Part shown: positions 9,955 through 20,245 of the stretch, in pieces
Layout: each line of letters starts with the position of its first letter
Numbering within the stretch: position 1 is the stretch's first letter
Origin: Candidatus Zixiibacteriota bacterium
Lineage (GTDB): Bacteria; Zixibacteria; MSB-5A5; GN15; PGXB01
Assembly (NCBI GenBank): GCA_030667525.1
Contig: DAOUVS010000003.1
Span: 1-42,541, forward strand
DNA length: 42,541 nucleotides
Direction of reading: 5' to 3'
Program-made: the position numbers and the translations under genes
Notes under the pieces: model-generated
What the model was told of the DNA's origin: nothing
Databases searched by the model: none
The model's input: only the letters and a program-made list of their open reading frames with translations

Positions 9955-10956
9955 CTATTTGTCATCAGTTTCATTTCTAAACACTTTTCTATAACAGATC
10001 CAATCATACTGTTTTTTAAAGCCAAGCTTGTTATTTATATCGCGCATCGGCTTATTGGTTGACTGATTATCGGTCCCGATTTTGGCGTAATTGTTCTGTT
10101 TGGCATATTCAATCGCCTTGACTTTTAAACAGGTCGCTATCCCACGCCTCCGATAAGGACGCCGAACACCGGTCAAGCTGGTGTACAGGTCATTACTTGC
10201 CTGAAACTTTAATAACGTGGACACTCCGATATAGTTATTACCGTCAAGAGCGACAAAATACGCATCCGGTAACATATATGATGCCTCAATGCTTTCCTTT
10301 ACAAAAGTCTCAAAATCTACCGGAGTGAAACCTTCCTCATCAGGCATATCCTGCTCGATCTCCTGATTCATCTCGTGGATCTTTCGATTACGATCAGGAT
10401 CACTCTCGAGTTCTCTCATGGTTTTAACTATTATCCCTTCAGAGTTTAGCTTTTTCTCCAAAGATTCGTACGGATTGAAATCAAATGAATCGACCTCAAG
10501 ATGTGGTTCCGAATACCTCTGGAAACTTTTCAAGCCTTTTGATTCCAAAAAGGCAAAAGCGTGCTTCATATCATTTCGTGCTTCCGTATTTATTGAAATA
10601 GGATCAAACGGTTTCAGATTTTCCATAATTTGATCAAATAGTTTTGAGCCGATTCCCATATTTTGATATTCGGGTAAAACCATTATCCAAACGTGAAATT
10701 TATGTGGATGGTATTGCCAGATATCTTGCTCATATAACCCGGTCCCGACTATTTTTTCATCAATCAGCGCAACCCAGCGGCGATGTTTACATTTTTTATT
10801 TCTATTCTTATCAAACTCATGATATTCTTCAACGGTTAATGGCCTATCCGAATATATCGCATTATTAATATCAGCGATTTCCTGATACTCTATTTTATCC
10901 AAATCTCGAATTATAATATCAGGTTTCTGCTTTTTATTTTGATTTATTAAAGTCAT
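9955..10956 (-). CDS. GNAT family N-acetyltransferase, paralogue of the adjacent gene
   Basis: Same architecture and very similar to 8970..9953 (IIRDLDKIEYQEIADINNAIYSDRPLTVEEYHEFD; RRPYRRRGIATCLKVKAIEYAKQNNYAKIGTDNQSTN). Confidence 0.9.
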   Translation of the reverse strand: MTLINQNKKQKPDIIIRDLDKIEYQEIADINNAIYSDRPLTVEEYHEFDKNRNKKCKHRRWVALIDEKIVGTGLYEQDIWQYHPHKFHVWIMVLPEYQNMGIGSKLFDQIMENLKPFDPISINTEARNDMKHAFAFLESKGLKSFQRYSEPHLEVDSFDFNPYESLEKKLNSEGIIVKTMRELESDPDRNRKIHEMNQEIEQDMPDEEGFTPVDFETFVKESIEASYMLPDAYFVALDGNNYIGVSTLLKFQASNDLYTSLTGVRRPYRRRGIATCLKVKAIEYAKQNNYAKIGTDNQSTNKPMRDINNKLGFKKQYDWICYRKVFRNETDDK

Positions 10957-12080
10957 GCTAATCCCTTTTTTCTTAACTCTTTCATATCTTTGTGATACCT
11001 GCGAACTCTTTTATCCCACTCGCGGCCAAGTCGTCTGGTTTCTTTCTGATCCTGTCTGATTTTCAGATGAGCCATCTCTTTTTGCAATCTGAGATATCCA
11101 TTGTACCTCTTTTTATCAAGTGAGCCATCTTCCAGCGCAATTTGTATGGCACAGCCCGGTTCGGTCTGATGAGTACAATCACTGAATTTGCATTTTGTCG
11201 CCAGCTCATCAATATCGCCGAATGTTTTTTCCATTCCTTCATTTTCGGACCAGGCCTGCAGTTCCCGCATGCCGGGCGTATCAATCATAATACCACCATC
11301 GGGTAACAGTAACAACTCACGATAAGTTGTCGTATGTTTTCCCCTGCCATCCGATTTGCGCAAACCGCCGATTTTTATCAACTCCTCACCAAGCAGATAA
11401 TTAATAATGCTCGATTTACCAACACCGGATGAACCAAGCAGCGTCACTGTCTGGCCTTTTAGAATGTATGGCAAAAGTGCGTCGATACCATCACCGGTTT
11501 TGGCACTCACCGGTAAAATCGGAACACCGACAGCTATCTTCTCGACTTTTTCTATCTGCTCGTCGATATTTTCCGATAGATCGGCCTTATTAAGCACGAT
11601 TACCGGCACCGCACCGCTATCCCAGGCGATTGTTAAATATCGTTCGATACGACGAAGATTAAAATCTCCGTCCAATCCACTGACCAGAAAAACCGAATTT
11701 ATATTAGCCACCAACACCTGTTCTTCGGTTTTTCCCATTCCGTAGGCCGGTCCACCGCCAAGAATTGCTTTGCGGGAGAAAAAACTCTGGCGAGGCAGAA
11801 CGGCGCGGATAGTTGCATTTTGTTGATTTTCCTGAGGAGCTACGACCACCCAATCACCAACAACCGGAAAATTGGCCCGCGATTCTGCCTCATGACGAAA
11901 TCGTCCGGAAACCTCGGCGGTCAATTCACCGCTCTCGGCAATGATGTGATACAGATTCTTATGCTCACATGATACTCGCGCCACGACAACATTCTGCTGT
12001 TTCAATTTATCATTTTCTGCTTTATATTTTTCAAAATATTGGCTGAAGTTCTCGTTCCAGCCTAAGTCAATTAAATTCAT
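10953..12080 (-). CDS. rsgA: Ribosome small subunit-dependent GTPase A
   Basis: Circularly permuted GTPase motifs (VLNKADL, LLGSSGVGKSSIINYLLG, IDTPGMREL) and C-terminal Zn knuckle CKFSDCTHQTEPGC. Four-nt overlap with the following GNAT gene. Confidence 0.95.
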   Translation of the reverse strand: MNLIDLGWNENFSQYFEKYKAENDKLKQQNVVVARVSCEHKNLYHIIAESGELTAEVSGRFRHEAESRANFPVVGDWVVVAPQENQQNATIRAVLPRQSFFSRKAILGGGPAYGMGKTEEQVLVANINSVFLVSGLDGDFNLRRIERYLTIAWDSGAVPVIVLNKADLSENIDEQIEKVEKIAVGVPILPVSAKTGDGIDALLPYILKGQTVTLLGSSGVGKSSIINYLLGEELIKIGGLRKSDGRGKHTTTYRELLLLPDGGIMIDTPGMRELQAWSENEGMEKTFGDIDELATKCKFSDCTHQTEPGCAIQIALEDGSLDKKRYNGYLRLQKEMAHLKIRQDQKETRRLGREWDKRVRRYHKDMKELRKKGLA

Positions 12081-12606
12081 CGCTATATCCTTACATAATT
12101 AATAACCAATTTATAACACTATTCAGATAATATAAATTTGTATCAAACCTGCGGATTCTAATTTAAATTAATTGTAATTATAGCCGCCCGAAACCGGCAG
12201 ACTCTTATTTTATGAAATGAAAAACTCTAACGAATAGAGCTTATTAAAAACTGAGCCTGAGGCACGATACTTTATTCGAATTTTCCACAATAGCCATCAA
12301 TCATACCTCCTTAAGATATTTTAAATTCTTTGTTTACTACGTTCTTAAGTATAACTTTGTTTCAAAATTTGTCAAGTTTATTATTTGTCAAACCAGTGCG
12401 GAGCCCTCAAACATATTTTAACCAGCATCAGTTTTACTAAAATTTCAATTAACACACAGAATATAGATTTATTGATATTCATGTTTCCCGGCCCAAATTA
12501 TATAATATTACTTGACAGAACTGGTGAATAACGACTAATTAACTTTGCCAAAATTATCGACCAACTTTTGTTACAAATAATTAATTTAAGACGGGCGGAA
12601 TTTGTT

Positions 12607-13263
12607 ATGACCGAAAATTCGGGAACCGAAACAAAAATCGGATGGGATATTATTACGACAAACCCATATATCCTTCAGACCGGCGATGTTATCCATGTGC
12701 AGGGCAAAGGGATATTATCGTTTTTAATCAAGCTTTTCAGTCGCGGTCTGTTTGAACCAAGAAGTTGGGCATCGCATTCGGCGATGGTTCTTCGGATTAC
12801 CGACAGTGTTGAAATTATCGAAGCAACCAGCAAAGTAGGTAAACGACCAATTGATGTGTATAAGGGGAAAGCATCAAAACTTACAATTGCGAGAATATCG
12901 CGCGGTCTAAACGATGATGAGAAGAAGGAGATAATCGCAAAAAGCGAATATTATGAGGGACAAAAATATGGAATTTTTAAAATATTCCTCCACTTCTTAG
13001 ATTATATTTTATTTGGATGGAATATTTTCCGTCGGTTGGCATGTATAGATAAATATCCGATCTGTTCATGGATCGTTGCCTATGTTTATGACCGCGTTCT
13101 GAACTACCACTTTGGAATCCCACCCAATGCTGCCCAGCCGGATGATATCTCGGATTTCTGTGTTGAAGATAACTGGGATTTTGTATGGGCCGACTCGGAC
13201 GAATCAATGATTGATTTTAACAAAGCTTACCATATCAGGGTGGCAAGGAGCAAATCAAAGTAG
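12607..13263 (+). CDS. YiiX/YebB-like permuted papain-fold (NlpC/P60-type) cysteine hydrolase
   Basis: LQTGDVIHVQGKG...SWASHSAMVLRI (His) and YPICSWIVAYVYDRV (Cys) in permuted NlpC/P60 order. ORF could start at 12568; the 12607 ATG is preferred as less extended. Confidence 0.7.
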   Translation: MTENSGTETKIGWDIITTNPYILQTGDVIHVQGKGILSFLIKLFSRGLFEPRSWASHSAMVLRITDSVEIIEATSKVGKRPIDVYKGKASKLTIARISRGLNDDEKKEIIAKSEYYEGQKYGIFKIFLHFLDYILFGWNIFRRLACIDKYPICSWIVAYVYDRVLNYHFGIPPNAAQPDDISDFCVEDNWDFVWADSDESMIDFNKAYHIRVARSKSK

Positions 13264-13383
13264 TATTGTTCAAATTATATCATAACTACTTGACAACACT
13301 CGGGAATTGATATTTATTTGATTTAATATAAGGCTTCAGCCAAAGTCAACTATTCGGGATAAATACAAATTGAAGGGGTAAAT

Positions 13384-13893
13384 ATGAAATCAATATTTAT
13401 AATAGCATGCACAATAACAGGGTTATTACTACTATACTTTGCCCTAATTGAAGTTGTTGGTATTGCTGGAAGCTTTATGCTATATGATAGCCCTGAATCA
13501 CGCAATCCAATTCTAGTAATGCAAATTATGAGTTTTTTACTTCAATTGGGTATGGGATTGTTTCTTCTATTTGGCACCAAAAAACTATTTAATAAAATGC
13601 CAGATGAGTCACAAGAAATTTTGGCAATTCCTTTTAGCAAAATTCTTCGTTTAGGTATTATCCTTTTAGGATTATATTTCTTTATGTCAAATTTGCCCGG
13701 TTATGTAAATATTATCCATGGAATAATTTTCGATTATAAGTCATTCAATAATTCTTATGGCATAACTAAATTAACAGTTTCGGGAGTGGTGCTGATTCAA
13801 TCGTTTTTTCTTATATTTGGTTCAGATAAAATAACAAATGTTCTCGTTAAACATAATTACATAAATACAGGCAATGATCGATATGATAAATAA
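13384..13893 (+). CDS. Four-TM membrane protein of unknown function
   Basis: Multiple hydrophobic segments; agaaggggtaaat upstream of ATG. Confidence 0.7.
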   Translation: MKSIFIIACTITGLLLLYFALIEVVGIAGSFMLYDSPESRNPILVMQIMSFLLQLGMGLFLLFGTKKLFNKMPDESQEILAIPFSKILRLGIILLGLYFFMSNLPGYVNIIHGIIFDYKSFNNSYGITKLTVSGVVLIQSFFLIFGSDKITNVLVKHNYINTGNDRYDK

Positions 13894-14374
13894 AAGTATA
13901 TTTTTATATAGCCTGAAATTTTTGGGTATACTATTTGTGATCTTTGGTATCAATGAAATACCAGTAATAATTATTATTTTAAAAGACAATTTTTTTTCAC
14001 GTAATGAAATAATCTTGCAATTGCAGCTAGTTTCTCAATCAATTCCATATATACTTTTTGGTTCATTTTTATTTTTCAAGACAGAAGTATTATTTAAAAT
14101 GCTGGTAATCAGAAAGTCGAATATTACTAATTCAAATGATATGGAATACTCCCTGGTTGGCGTCGGCGTTATTATGATGGGAATATATTTTACGGCGAAC
14201 GCATTGTTGGTGTCGCAATGTTTTATAGGCGACATTATTAATATCTCTTTATTGACCCTTACAAATTCTGTTTTTTATATGAAAACTATCACTGTCGTTA
14301 TTCCGCTTCTGATTGTCATTAATTGGAAAAATATTACAGATTTAATATTAAATGATAGAGCCAGTAAGATATAG
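13874..14374 (+). CDS. Four-TM membrane protein, probable distant paralogue of the preceding gene
   Basis: Overlaps preceding CDS by 20 nt with similar size and TM layout. Confidence 0.65.
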   Translation: MIDMINKSIFLYSLKFLGILFVIFGINEIPVIIIILKDNFFSRNEIILQLQLVSQSIPYILFGSFLFFKTEVLFKMLVIRKSNITNSNDMEYSLVGVGVIMMGIYFTANALLVSQCFIGDIINISLLTLTNSVFYMKTITVVIPLLIVINWKNITDLILNDRASKI

Positions 14375-14466
14375 ATATATTATTAATTATATTTTTATAA
14401 TCTTCAACTTCAAACGTCTGTATAATGAAACGAGGCAAAGAGGAAAATTAAACGAGGAGAGGGGAT

Positions 14467-15681
14467 ATGAAAAATCTAAAAATCTTGGTACTAATCTGTC
14501 TGCTATGTGTCGCCGCTTATATCGTTATTTCATGCGATAATTCAGCCGGACCGGAACCTCAGTATGACTTTCCGGATCCAATTGATTCTGTCGCAACTGA
14601 TATTACACTTTATGTCTATTCTGACATCTACGATGTTTTTATCTGCGGCACCAAACCTGCTGTATCAAATGATCTATCTCCATCGGTAAGAATTATTCTC
14701 GATACAATCTTAATGGAAACTGAGGGCGATACTACTATCGATATCGTGGAAGCAAACCCATATACAGATCCGCCAAAATATTTTATCTATGCTGAGGCGG
14801 ATGGCTTCTATACAGACTTGTATTTCTGTTCAAAAGGCGGAACAATAACGGTTGATCTCGATGCCGTTCCCGAATTGGCAAATTCGATAACCGGTGTCCT
14901 GTTTAATGTCCCAGCGTATGGGCGGGATGAATATTATGCCAGCGATACGGTAGTTCTAACCGGTCCGGATCGTTCATTAATGACAATGACTGATGAACAG
15001 GGGCGTTATGGCGTTGGAAATCTTCCGTTGGGGACCTATATTTTAACCGATGGTTTTTCTTTATCACCGATGTTTTATGTTCAGCAGGTAAATAATGCAT
15101 CTACCGATTACATGACTGCAATATTTTATGAGCCGACCCTGGATCGCGCCCCATATATTTATCTTTATCCCGAAACTCAAACCGATATTAGTGTCGAACT
15201 CGGCTTGGTACCGGGCGGGCAGATTGTAGAATCGGAACCGCCATATAATAACGGTTGGAATGTGAATGTAACTCCTGACGGTACAATCGATAAAACTTTT
15301 GAATATCTGTATTATGAATCATTGCAGCCGGTTCCCCTTGATTATCGCCATGGATGGGTTTTAGATGGTGCTGACCTGGAAAACGAATTTAGAAATCTTT
15401 TATCAAGTCTCGGTTTTATCGAAAAAGAAACAGATGATTTTATCGAGTTCTGGATTCCGAAACTTGGTGATGCCGATTATTATGCTGTCTATCCGCAGGA
15501 TGTCGAATCGTTCGTAACCTTGAATATCAACCCACCGCCCGATAATATCCTGAGAACATTATTGCTTGTTCGACCTTTGGCGTATAAGATAAATATTCCA
15601 ACTCCACCCGAACCTGAGATTTTTGTCCGCGATGGTTTCACTGTTGCCGAATGGGGAGTAATTTGGCTGGATGAATTGTAA
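14467..15681 (+). CDS. Lipoprotein with IYLYP-type C-terminal domain, copy 1 of 3
   Basis: Lipobox IVISC. Carboxypeptidase-regulatory-like middle domain (TGVLFN...DEQGRYGVGNLPLGTYIL). C-terminus PYIYLYPETQTDISVELG...EPPYNNGWNVNVTPDGTI...YLYYE. Confidence 0.82.
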   Translation: MKNLKILVLICLLCVAAYIVISCDNSAGPEPQYDFPDPIDSVATDITLYVYSDIYDVFICGTKPAVSNDLSPSVRIILDTILMETEGDTTIDIVEANPYTDPPKYFIYAEADGFYTDLYFCSKGGTITVDLDAVPELANSITGVLFNVPAYGRDEYYASDTVVLTGPDRSLMTMTDEQGRYGVGNLPLGTYILTDGFSLSPMFYVQQVNNASTDYMTAIFYEPTLDRAPYIYLYPETQTDISVELGLVPGGQIVESEPPYNNGWNVNVTPDGTIDKTFEYLYYESLQPVPLDYRHGWVLDGADLENEFRNLLSSLGFIEKETDDFIEFWIPKLGDADYYAVYPQDVESFVTLNINPPPDNILRTLLLVRPLAYKINIPTPPEPEIFVRDGFTVAEWGVIWLDEL

Positions 15682-15715
15682 TATGTAAAATTAATATTTT
15701 GGGGGAGAGTCTAAA

Positions 15716-16852
15716 ATGAAAATGAACGATTATTTACTTTTGGTTTCACTGCTGATTTTATCATTATCAATTGTTTTATCATGCAGCAATTCAACCGGTC
15801 CTGAGAAAGAAGACCATTCATTTCCGGCCGCGATTGACAGTGTTGCCACCGATATTACATTGTATGTCTTTTCACTTATGGGCTTTGCCCCTGATACACT
15901 TGAAATGAATAGCGAAGATACAATCACAATTAATTATTATGGTGGCGGCTCCTATTATATCTATGCCAAAGCGAATAGCTTTTATACTGAATTATATTAT
16001 TGTTCAAATGGAGAGACGATCACAATTGATCTCGATGCTATTCCGGTTGTGCCCAATTCGGTTACCGGAGTAATATTCCACACACAGAGTTCTGTGTCTG
16101 ATAGTTATGTAGCTGATACAGATATTGTTCTTACTGTACCAGGCGGCAACTCAATATCAGGCACAACTGACTCATTGGGTCGCTACGGATTCAGCAATCT
16201 TGGCGAATGTGATTATATTTTGCATTCTGCCGCTTTTGAATTTCCTATATCATTTGATATTTCAAATACGTTTGGAACAGATTATAATGAACTATATATT
16301 ATGAGTCCATTGATCATCATGGCGCCCAACGTTTATCTATATCCGAAAACCACAATCGATATAAGTGTGGATATTAGTTTTCCCAATGGCGGTAGAGTAG
16401 TTGAATCTGAACCGCCATACAATAATGGCTGGGATGTTAATGTTACCCCCGAGGGAATAATTGACGGAGAGTATAACTATCTGTTTTATGATACCCGTCA
16501 ACCAATTGCCTTAAATTATCGTACCGGCTGGCTCTTGGATGGTAATGATCTGGAAAATGAATTTCGATATTTGCTGATGAATCTTGGCTATGTCGGACGA
16601 GAGATAGATGATTTTGTCGATTACTGGTTACCAAAAATCGGAACAACACCATATCTCGCAGTGTATCCGCAGGATGTGGAAGCTATGATTACATTAAGCA
16701 TTAATCCTGTCCCTGATGAACTATTAAGAATGATATTTTTCTTCAGGCCATTATCTGAACCTGTACAATTGGAAGAGTTGCCATTGCCCGATGCCATCCA
16801 ACGCAACGGTTTCACTGCTGTCGAGTGGGGTGGAATATTATTTGACGAATAA
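15716..16852 (+). CDS. Lipoprotein with IYLYP-type C-terminal domain, copy 2 of 3
   Basis: Lipobox SIVLSC; APNVYLYPKTTIDISVDISFPNGGRVVESEPPYNNGWDVNVTPEGIIDGEYNYLFYDTRQ; RBS gggggag upstream. Confidence 0.85.
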   Translation: MKMNDYLLLVSLLILSLSIVLSCSNSTGPEKEDHSFPAAIDSVATDITLYVFSLMGFAPDTLEMNSEDTITINYYGGGSYYIYAKANSFYTELYYCSNGETITIDLDAIPVVPNSVTGVIFHTQSSVSDSYVADTDIVLTVPGGNSISGTTDSLGRYGFSNLGECDYILHSAAFEFPISFDISNTFGTDYNELYIMSPLIIMAPNVYLYPKTTIDISVDISFPNGGRVVESEPPYNNGWDVNVTPEGIIDGEYNYLFYDTRQPIALNYRTGWLLDGNDLENEFRYLLMNLGYVGREIDDFVDYWLPKIGTTPYLAVYPQDVEAMITLSINPVPDELLRMIFFFRPLSEPVQLEELPLPDAIQRNGFTAVEWGGILFDE

Positions 16853-16866
16853 ATAATTATTATATT

Positions 16867-18036
16867 TTGGGAGAGTCTAAAATGAAAACGAGACAATATT
16901 TACTTTTGGTATCACTACTGATTCTATCAGTATCAATTATTTTGTCATGCAGTAATTCAACCGGCCCGGAAGAAAACCACTCATTTCCATCAGCAATTGA
17001 CAGTGTTGCCACCGATATTACTTTATACGTTTATTCCGACGGTTGGGGAAATATTCTTGATACGATAGAGATGGCTACCGAGGATACAATCAGAATCGAT
17101 ATCTATGAAGAGAGTCCATATGGTGATCCGGCCCAATATTACATATATGCGGAGGCCGACGGTTTCTATACCGAACTTTACCGCTGTGAAAAAAATGACA
17201 CTATTAGAGTCGATCTTGATGCTGTCCCTCAAGTCGCTAGCTCGGTGACGGGAGTCATTTTCGAACAGCAGGTTTACTTTGCAGATTGTTATTTTTCGGA
17301 GAAGGATATTGCTTTAACTCTGCTGAGCGGAACATCTATATCAGGGACAACCGATAGTCTGGGACGTTATGGTTTTAGCAGTCTAAGCGGGGATTCATAT
17401 CTTCTACACTTTTCCAACTATGGCACGCCGAATGTGTTTGCTATATCAAATACCATTGCCACCGACTATGAAGATCTTTATTTTTATTCAGATATGCAGA
17501 TTGATGCACCAAATATCTATCTTTACCCAGAAACCACAACCGATATAAGTGTAAATATCGACTTCCCCAATGGCGGGCAAATAATAAAGTCGGAACCGCC
17601 ATACAACAATGGCTGGGATGTTAATGTTACCCCTGATGGAATAATTGACGGCCTGTATGAATACCTGTTTTATGAGACTCGTCAATCGATAGCTCTGAAT
17701 TATCAATCCGGTTGGCTCTTAGATGGCACCGATTTGGAAAATGAGTTTCGATATTTGCTTATGAATCTCGGCTACGTCGGAAGAGAGATTGATGATTTTA
17801 TTGATTATTGGTTACCGAGATTTGGAACGACGCCATATCTTGCGGTTTATCCGCAGGATGTTGAGTCGATGATTACATTAACTATAAATCCAGTTCCTGA
17901 CAATCTATTAAGAATGATTTTTTTCTTCAGACCATTAAACGAATCCATACAATTAGAAGAGCTGCCACTGCCCGATGCCATCCAACGCAACGGTTTCACT
18001 GCTGTCGAGTGGGGTGGGATTTTAATATCTGAATAA
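16867..18036 (+). CDS. Lipoprotein with IYLYP-type C-terminal domain, copy 3 of 3
   Basis: Lipobox SIILSC; C-terminal half nearly identical to copy 2. The ORF-track start is 16867; the ATG at 16882 behind gggagag is the likelier start. Confidence 0.85.
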   Translation: MGESKMKTRQYLLLVSLLILSVSIILSCSNSTGPEENHSFPSAIDSVATDITLYVYSDGWGNILDTIEMATEDTIRIDIYEESPYGDPAQYYIYAEADGFYTELYRCEKNDTIRVDLDAVPQVASSVTGVIFEQQVYFADCYFSEKDIALTLLSGTSISGTTDSLGRYGFSSLSGDSYLLHFSNYGTPNVFAISNTIATDYEDLYFYSDMQIDAPNIYLYPETTTDISVNIDFPNGGQIIKSEPPYNNGWDVNVTPDGIIDGLYEYLFYETRQSIALNYQSGWLLDGTDLENEFRYLLMNLGYVGREIDDFIDYWLPRFGTTPYLAVYPQDVESMITLTINPVPDNLLRMIFFFRPLNESIQLEELPLPDAIQRNGFTAVEWGGILISE

Positions 18037-18060
18037 GAAAGTAGGAGAGTATATATATTA

Positions 18061-18094
18061 TACACGGCAGATGTCCAGAAAAGTCTGCCATGTA
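18061..18094. terminator. Stem-loop between convergent genes, possible bidirectional terminator
   Basis: tacacggcaga-N12-tctgccatgta, an 11-bp near-perfect stem between convergent CDSs. Confidence 0.5.
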
Positions 18095-18113
18095 ATTAAA
18101 TCGATATTGAGAT

Positions 18114-20135
18114 TCATTTAGCTATTGCTATTCCGGGAACAAACTTTTTCGTTACCTGTTCATGATATTCGGATAGCCGGAGATAACTTTCGTCCCCGGT
18201 GGCGGCAAACAAACGATTATAATAACCAACGCAGAAACCATGTAACATATAATCAGCGGGATATTCAATTAGTAATTGCTTTATAAGCGATTCACTCTTT
18301 TCAATTTCTCCGGCAGCCGAAAGCGCCAAAGCCAGATGAATTCTACCAAACAGATTTTCCGGGTACTGCAACGAAAATTGCTGAAAGTAGACCAGCGCCG
18401 AATCATAAATATCTTGTCTGAAATATCTCTGAGCAGTTTCAAAAGAGGTCTCCGCGACTATTGCGGTCGGAATCCGATAAAAAGACAGAACCTGATCACG
18501 AATAACGGTCTGCACAATCAAAAGCGATGAGTTCAAAAAAGGAAAATCTTTGATTGCTCTTTGCCAGTTATGCCGATCGGAAACAATATGGGTGATAGGA
18601 AACCGTTCAAATAGATTTTTTTCAACATTGGCCAAACCAAAAACATAAATAACGGATTTTAAATTATTATCGATTGTTAATGCCGGGGCATAAGGACCGG
18701 TTAAGACGGCCTCTTGATCAACCAATTGAGCGAATTCTATATTGTACCGTTTTAATAATTGACCAGATTCTGTTAATCCTTTATAAAAATATTTTCCCTG
18801 ATTAAAACAAATTGCCAGAAAAACCAATCCAAAAATAACCGCTGGCCATTTTCCGACTGAGAGACTTCGCTTTTTTAGAAAAACAAAAAACAGTACCGCT
18901 ACTACAATAAAAGCTGCCAGAGCGGTTTGCGGCATAACCTCCGCTCCGGCGCTGAATTTTTTCCCAAACGGTGCAAAAAAGATAAAAATTTGTGTAAAAA
19001 GATACCACAGTGATAAAAAAATCAACGGGAGATAAATATACTTGTTGTGAAGAGAGAATTTTATTTTTTCAGATATAACATAGTTGATAGCAAAGCCGCA
19101 AATCGCCGCTCCGGGAAGAAACAGAAATAAAAAGTACCGCATCGGTCGATAATAAAACGGCATCAATCCGGTTATCCCGGCCAACAGCCAGCCAACACAG
19201 AATATAATCGGAATTAGCTCCTTATTAAATTTGCCGGTAAATGGTAAGACAAAGGCTGTAATAATCAGACTTAGAATAATTGATAGAATAATGAATGGTG
19301 CAAACTCGACTATTCCCGATTCTCCGCCATAAATAATCAGCATTTTGAAAAAGTTAGTCACCGATGATAAACCGGGCGGCGAACCATACATTCCGGTTGT
19401 CTGCTCAGCGTAATAATTATTCAGAATCGCGAAATTTTTGCCATAAAAAATAAAAATGTACAGAAACGCCGAGACAATCAATCCCCCACAAACAGTCATA
19501 ACCGGTAATAAAATTTTGGTGCGGTATCGATAAATCAAAACAAGAATAACCGGAGCAATAAGAATTAATCCAAAAAGCTTCCCGGCAAGTGCCGCCAGAG
19601 CTATCAAGCCGCCGGTTAGAGCCTGTCCCCAAATTTTGTCATAATATTTCAGGAACAGAAACATTGTCAATCCTGAAAGAAAAATCAGTCCGTTTTCAAG
19701 ATACGATAAACGGCCATAAAAAAAGAGCATGGCATTTGTTAATAGAAACAGAGCTGTAAATATTGCTTCCTTTTTACCGCGAAAATGGTAAATACTCAAT
19801 ACAAACAGAAGTATTCCGATCAGATGCAAAATAGTGGCGGCCACATTGACGGTAACGCGGTTGACATCATAAACCGAAAAAATCAGATATGATACTCCGG
19901 AAATAAGAGAGTTCTTGAATACATCCCAGCGATCATAATCATACAGATTCCAATTATCGAACAAAATCTCATTTCTGGCCGCATGAGTTAGATGATATGG
20001 ATCGGTTAAAAGTGACTGACCATGCCCGACATAAAAAAGCGGCGGATCATTTTCAAGACAGACAAAGTGCAACAGAGTCAGGCCGAGAATAATAATGAGC
20101 CCGAAATATTTAATAATATATTTCATCATTGCCAT
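18114..20135 (-). CDS. Polytopic glycosyltransferase (ArnT/PMT, GT39/GT83-like) with C-terminal TPR-like region
   Basis: Early acidic loop ENDPPLFYVGHGQSLLTDPYHLTHAARN, many TM helices, C-terminal AQRYFRQDIYDSALVYFQQFSLQYPENLFGRIHLALALSAAGEIEKSESLI. Confidence 0.75.
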   Translation of the reverse strand: MAMMKYIIKYFGLIIILGLTLLHFVCLENDPPLFYVGHGQSLLTDPYHLTHAARNEILFDNWNLYDYDRWDVFKNSLISGVSYLIFSVYDVNRVTVNVAATILHLIGILLFVLSIYHFRGKKEAIFTALFLLTNAMLFFYGRLSYLENGLIFLSGLTMFLFLKYYDKIWGQALTGGLIALAALAGKLFGLILIAPVILVLIYRYRTKILLPVMTVCGGLIVSAFLYIFIFYGKNFAILNNYYAEQTTGMYGSPPGLSSVTNFFKMLIIYGGESGIVEFAPFIILSIILSLIITAFVLPFTGKFNKELIPIIFCVGWLLAGITGLMPFYYRPMRYFLFLFLPGAAICGFAINYVISEKIKFSLHNKYIYLPLIFLSLWYLFTQIFIFFAPFGKKFSAGAEVMPQTALAAFIVVAVLFFVFLKKRSLSVGKWPAVIFGLVFLAICFNQGKYFYKGLTESGQLLKRYNIEFAQLVDQEAVLTGPYAPALTIDNNLKSVIYVFGLANVEKNLFERFPITHIVSDRHNWQRAIKDFPFLNSSLLIVQTVIRDQVLSFYRIPTAIVAETSFETAQRYFRQDIYDSALVYFQQFSLQYPENLFGRIHLALALSAAGEIEKSESLIKQLLIEYPADYMLHGFCVGYYNRLFAATGDESYLRLSEYHEQVTKKFVPGIAIAK

Positions 20136-20245
20136 CTGAAACTAATTTAAAAGCAATACCATTTCAACAAGTTTATATTTGGAGTTCAAAATTGTAAACT
20201 TATATTGTGGATGTTGCTATATTTAATATTTCTAGGAGATGTAAA

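Noticed and set aside
11407-11745. 112-aa plus-strand ORF antisense to rsgA
   Set aside because: Entirely within the well-supported rsgA gene; composition is typical of a complementary-frame artefact.
12081-12606. About 500-bp AT-rich gap examined for riboswitch, sRNA or missing gene
   Set aside because: Only short weak palindromes (ctcta-acgaa-tagag, gcctgaggc); nothing supportable.
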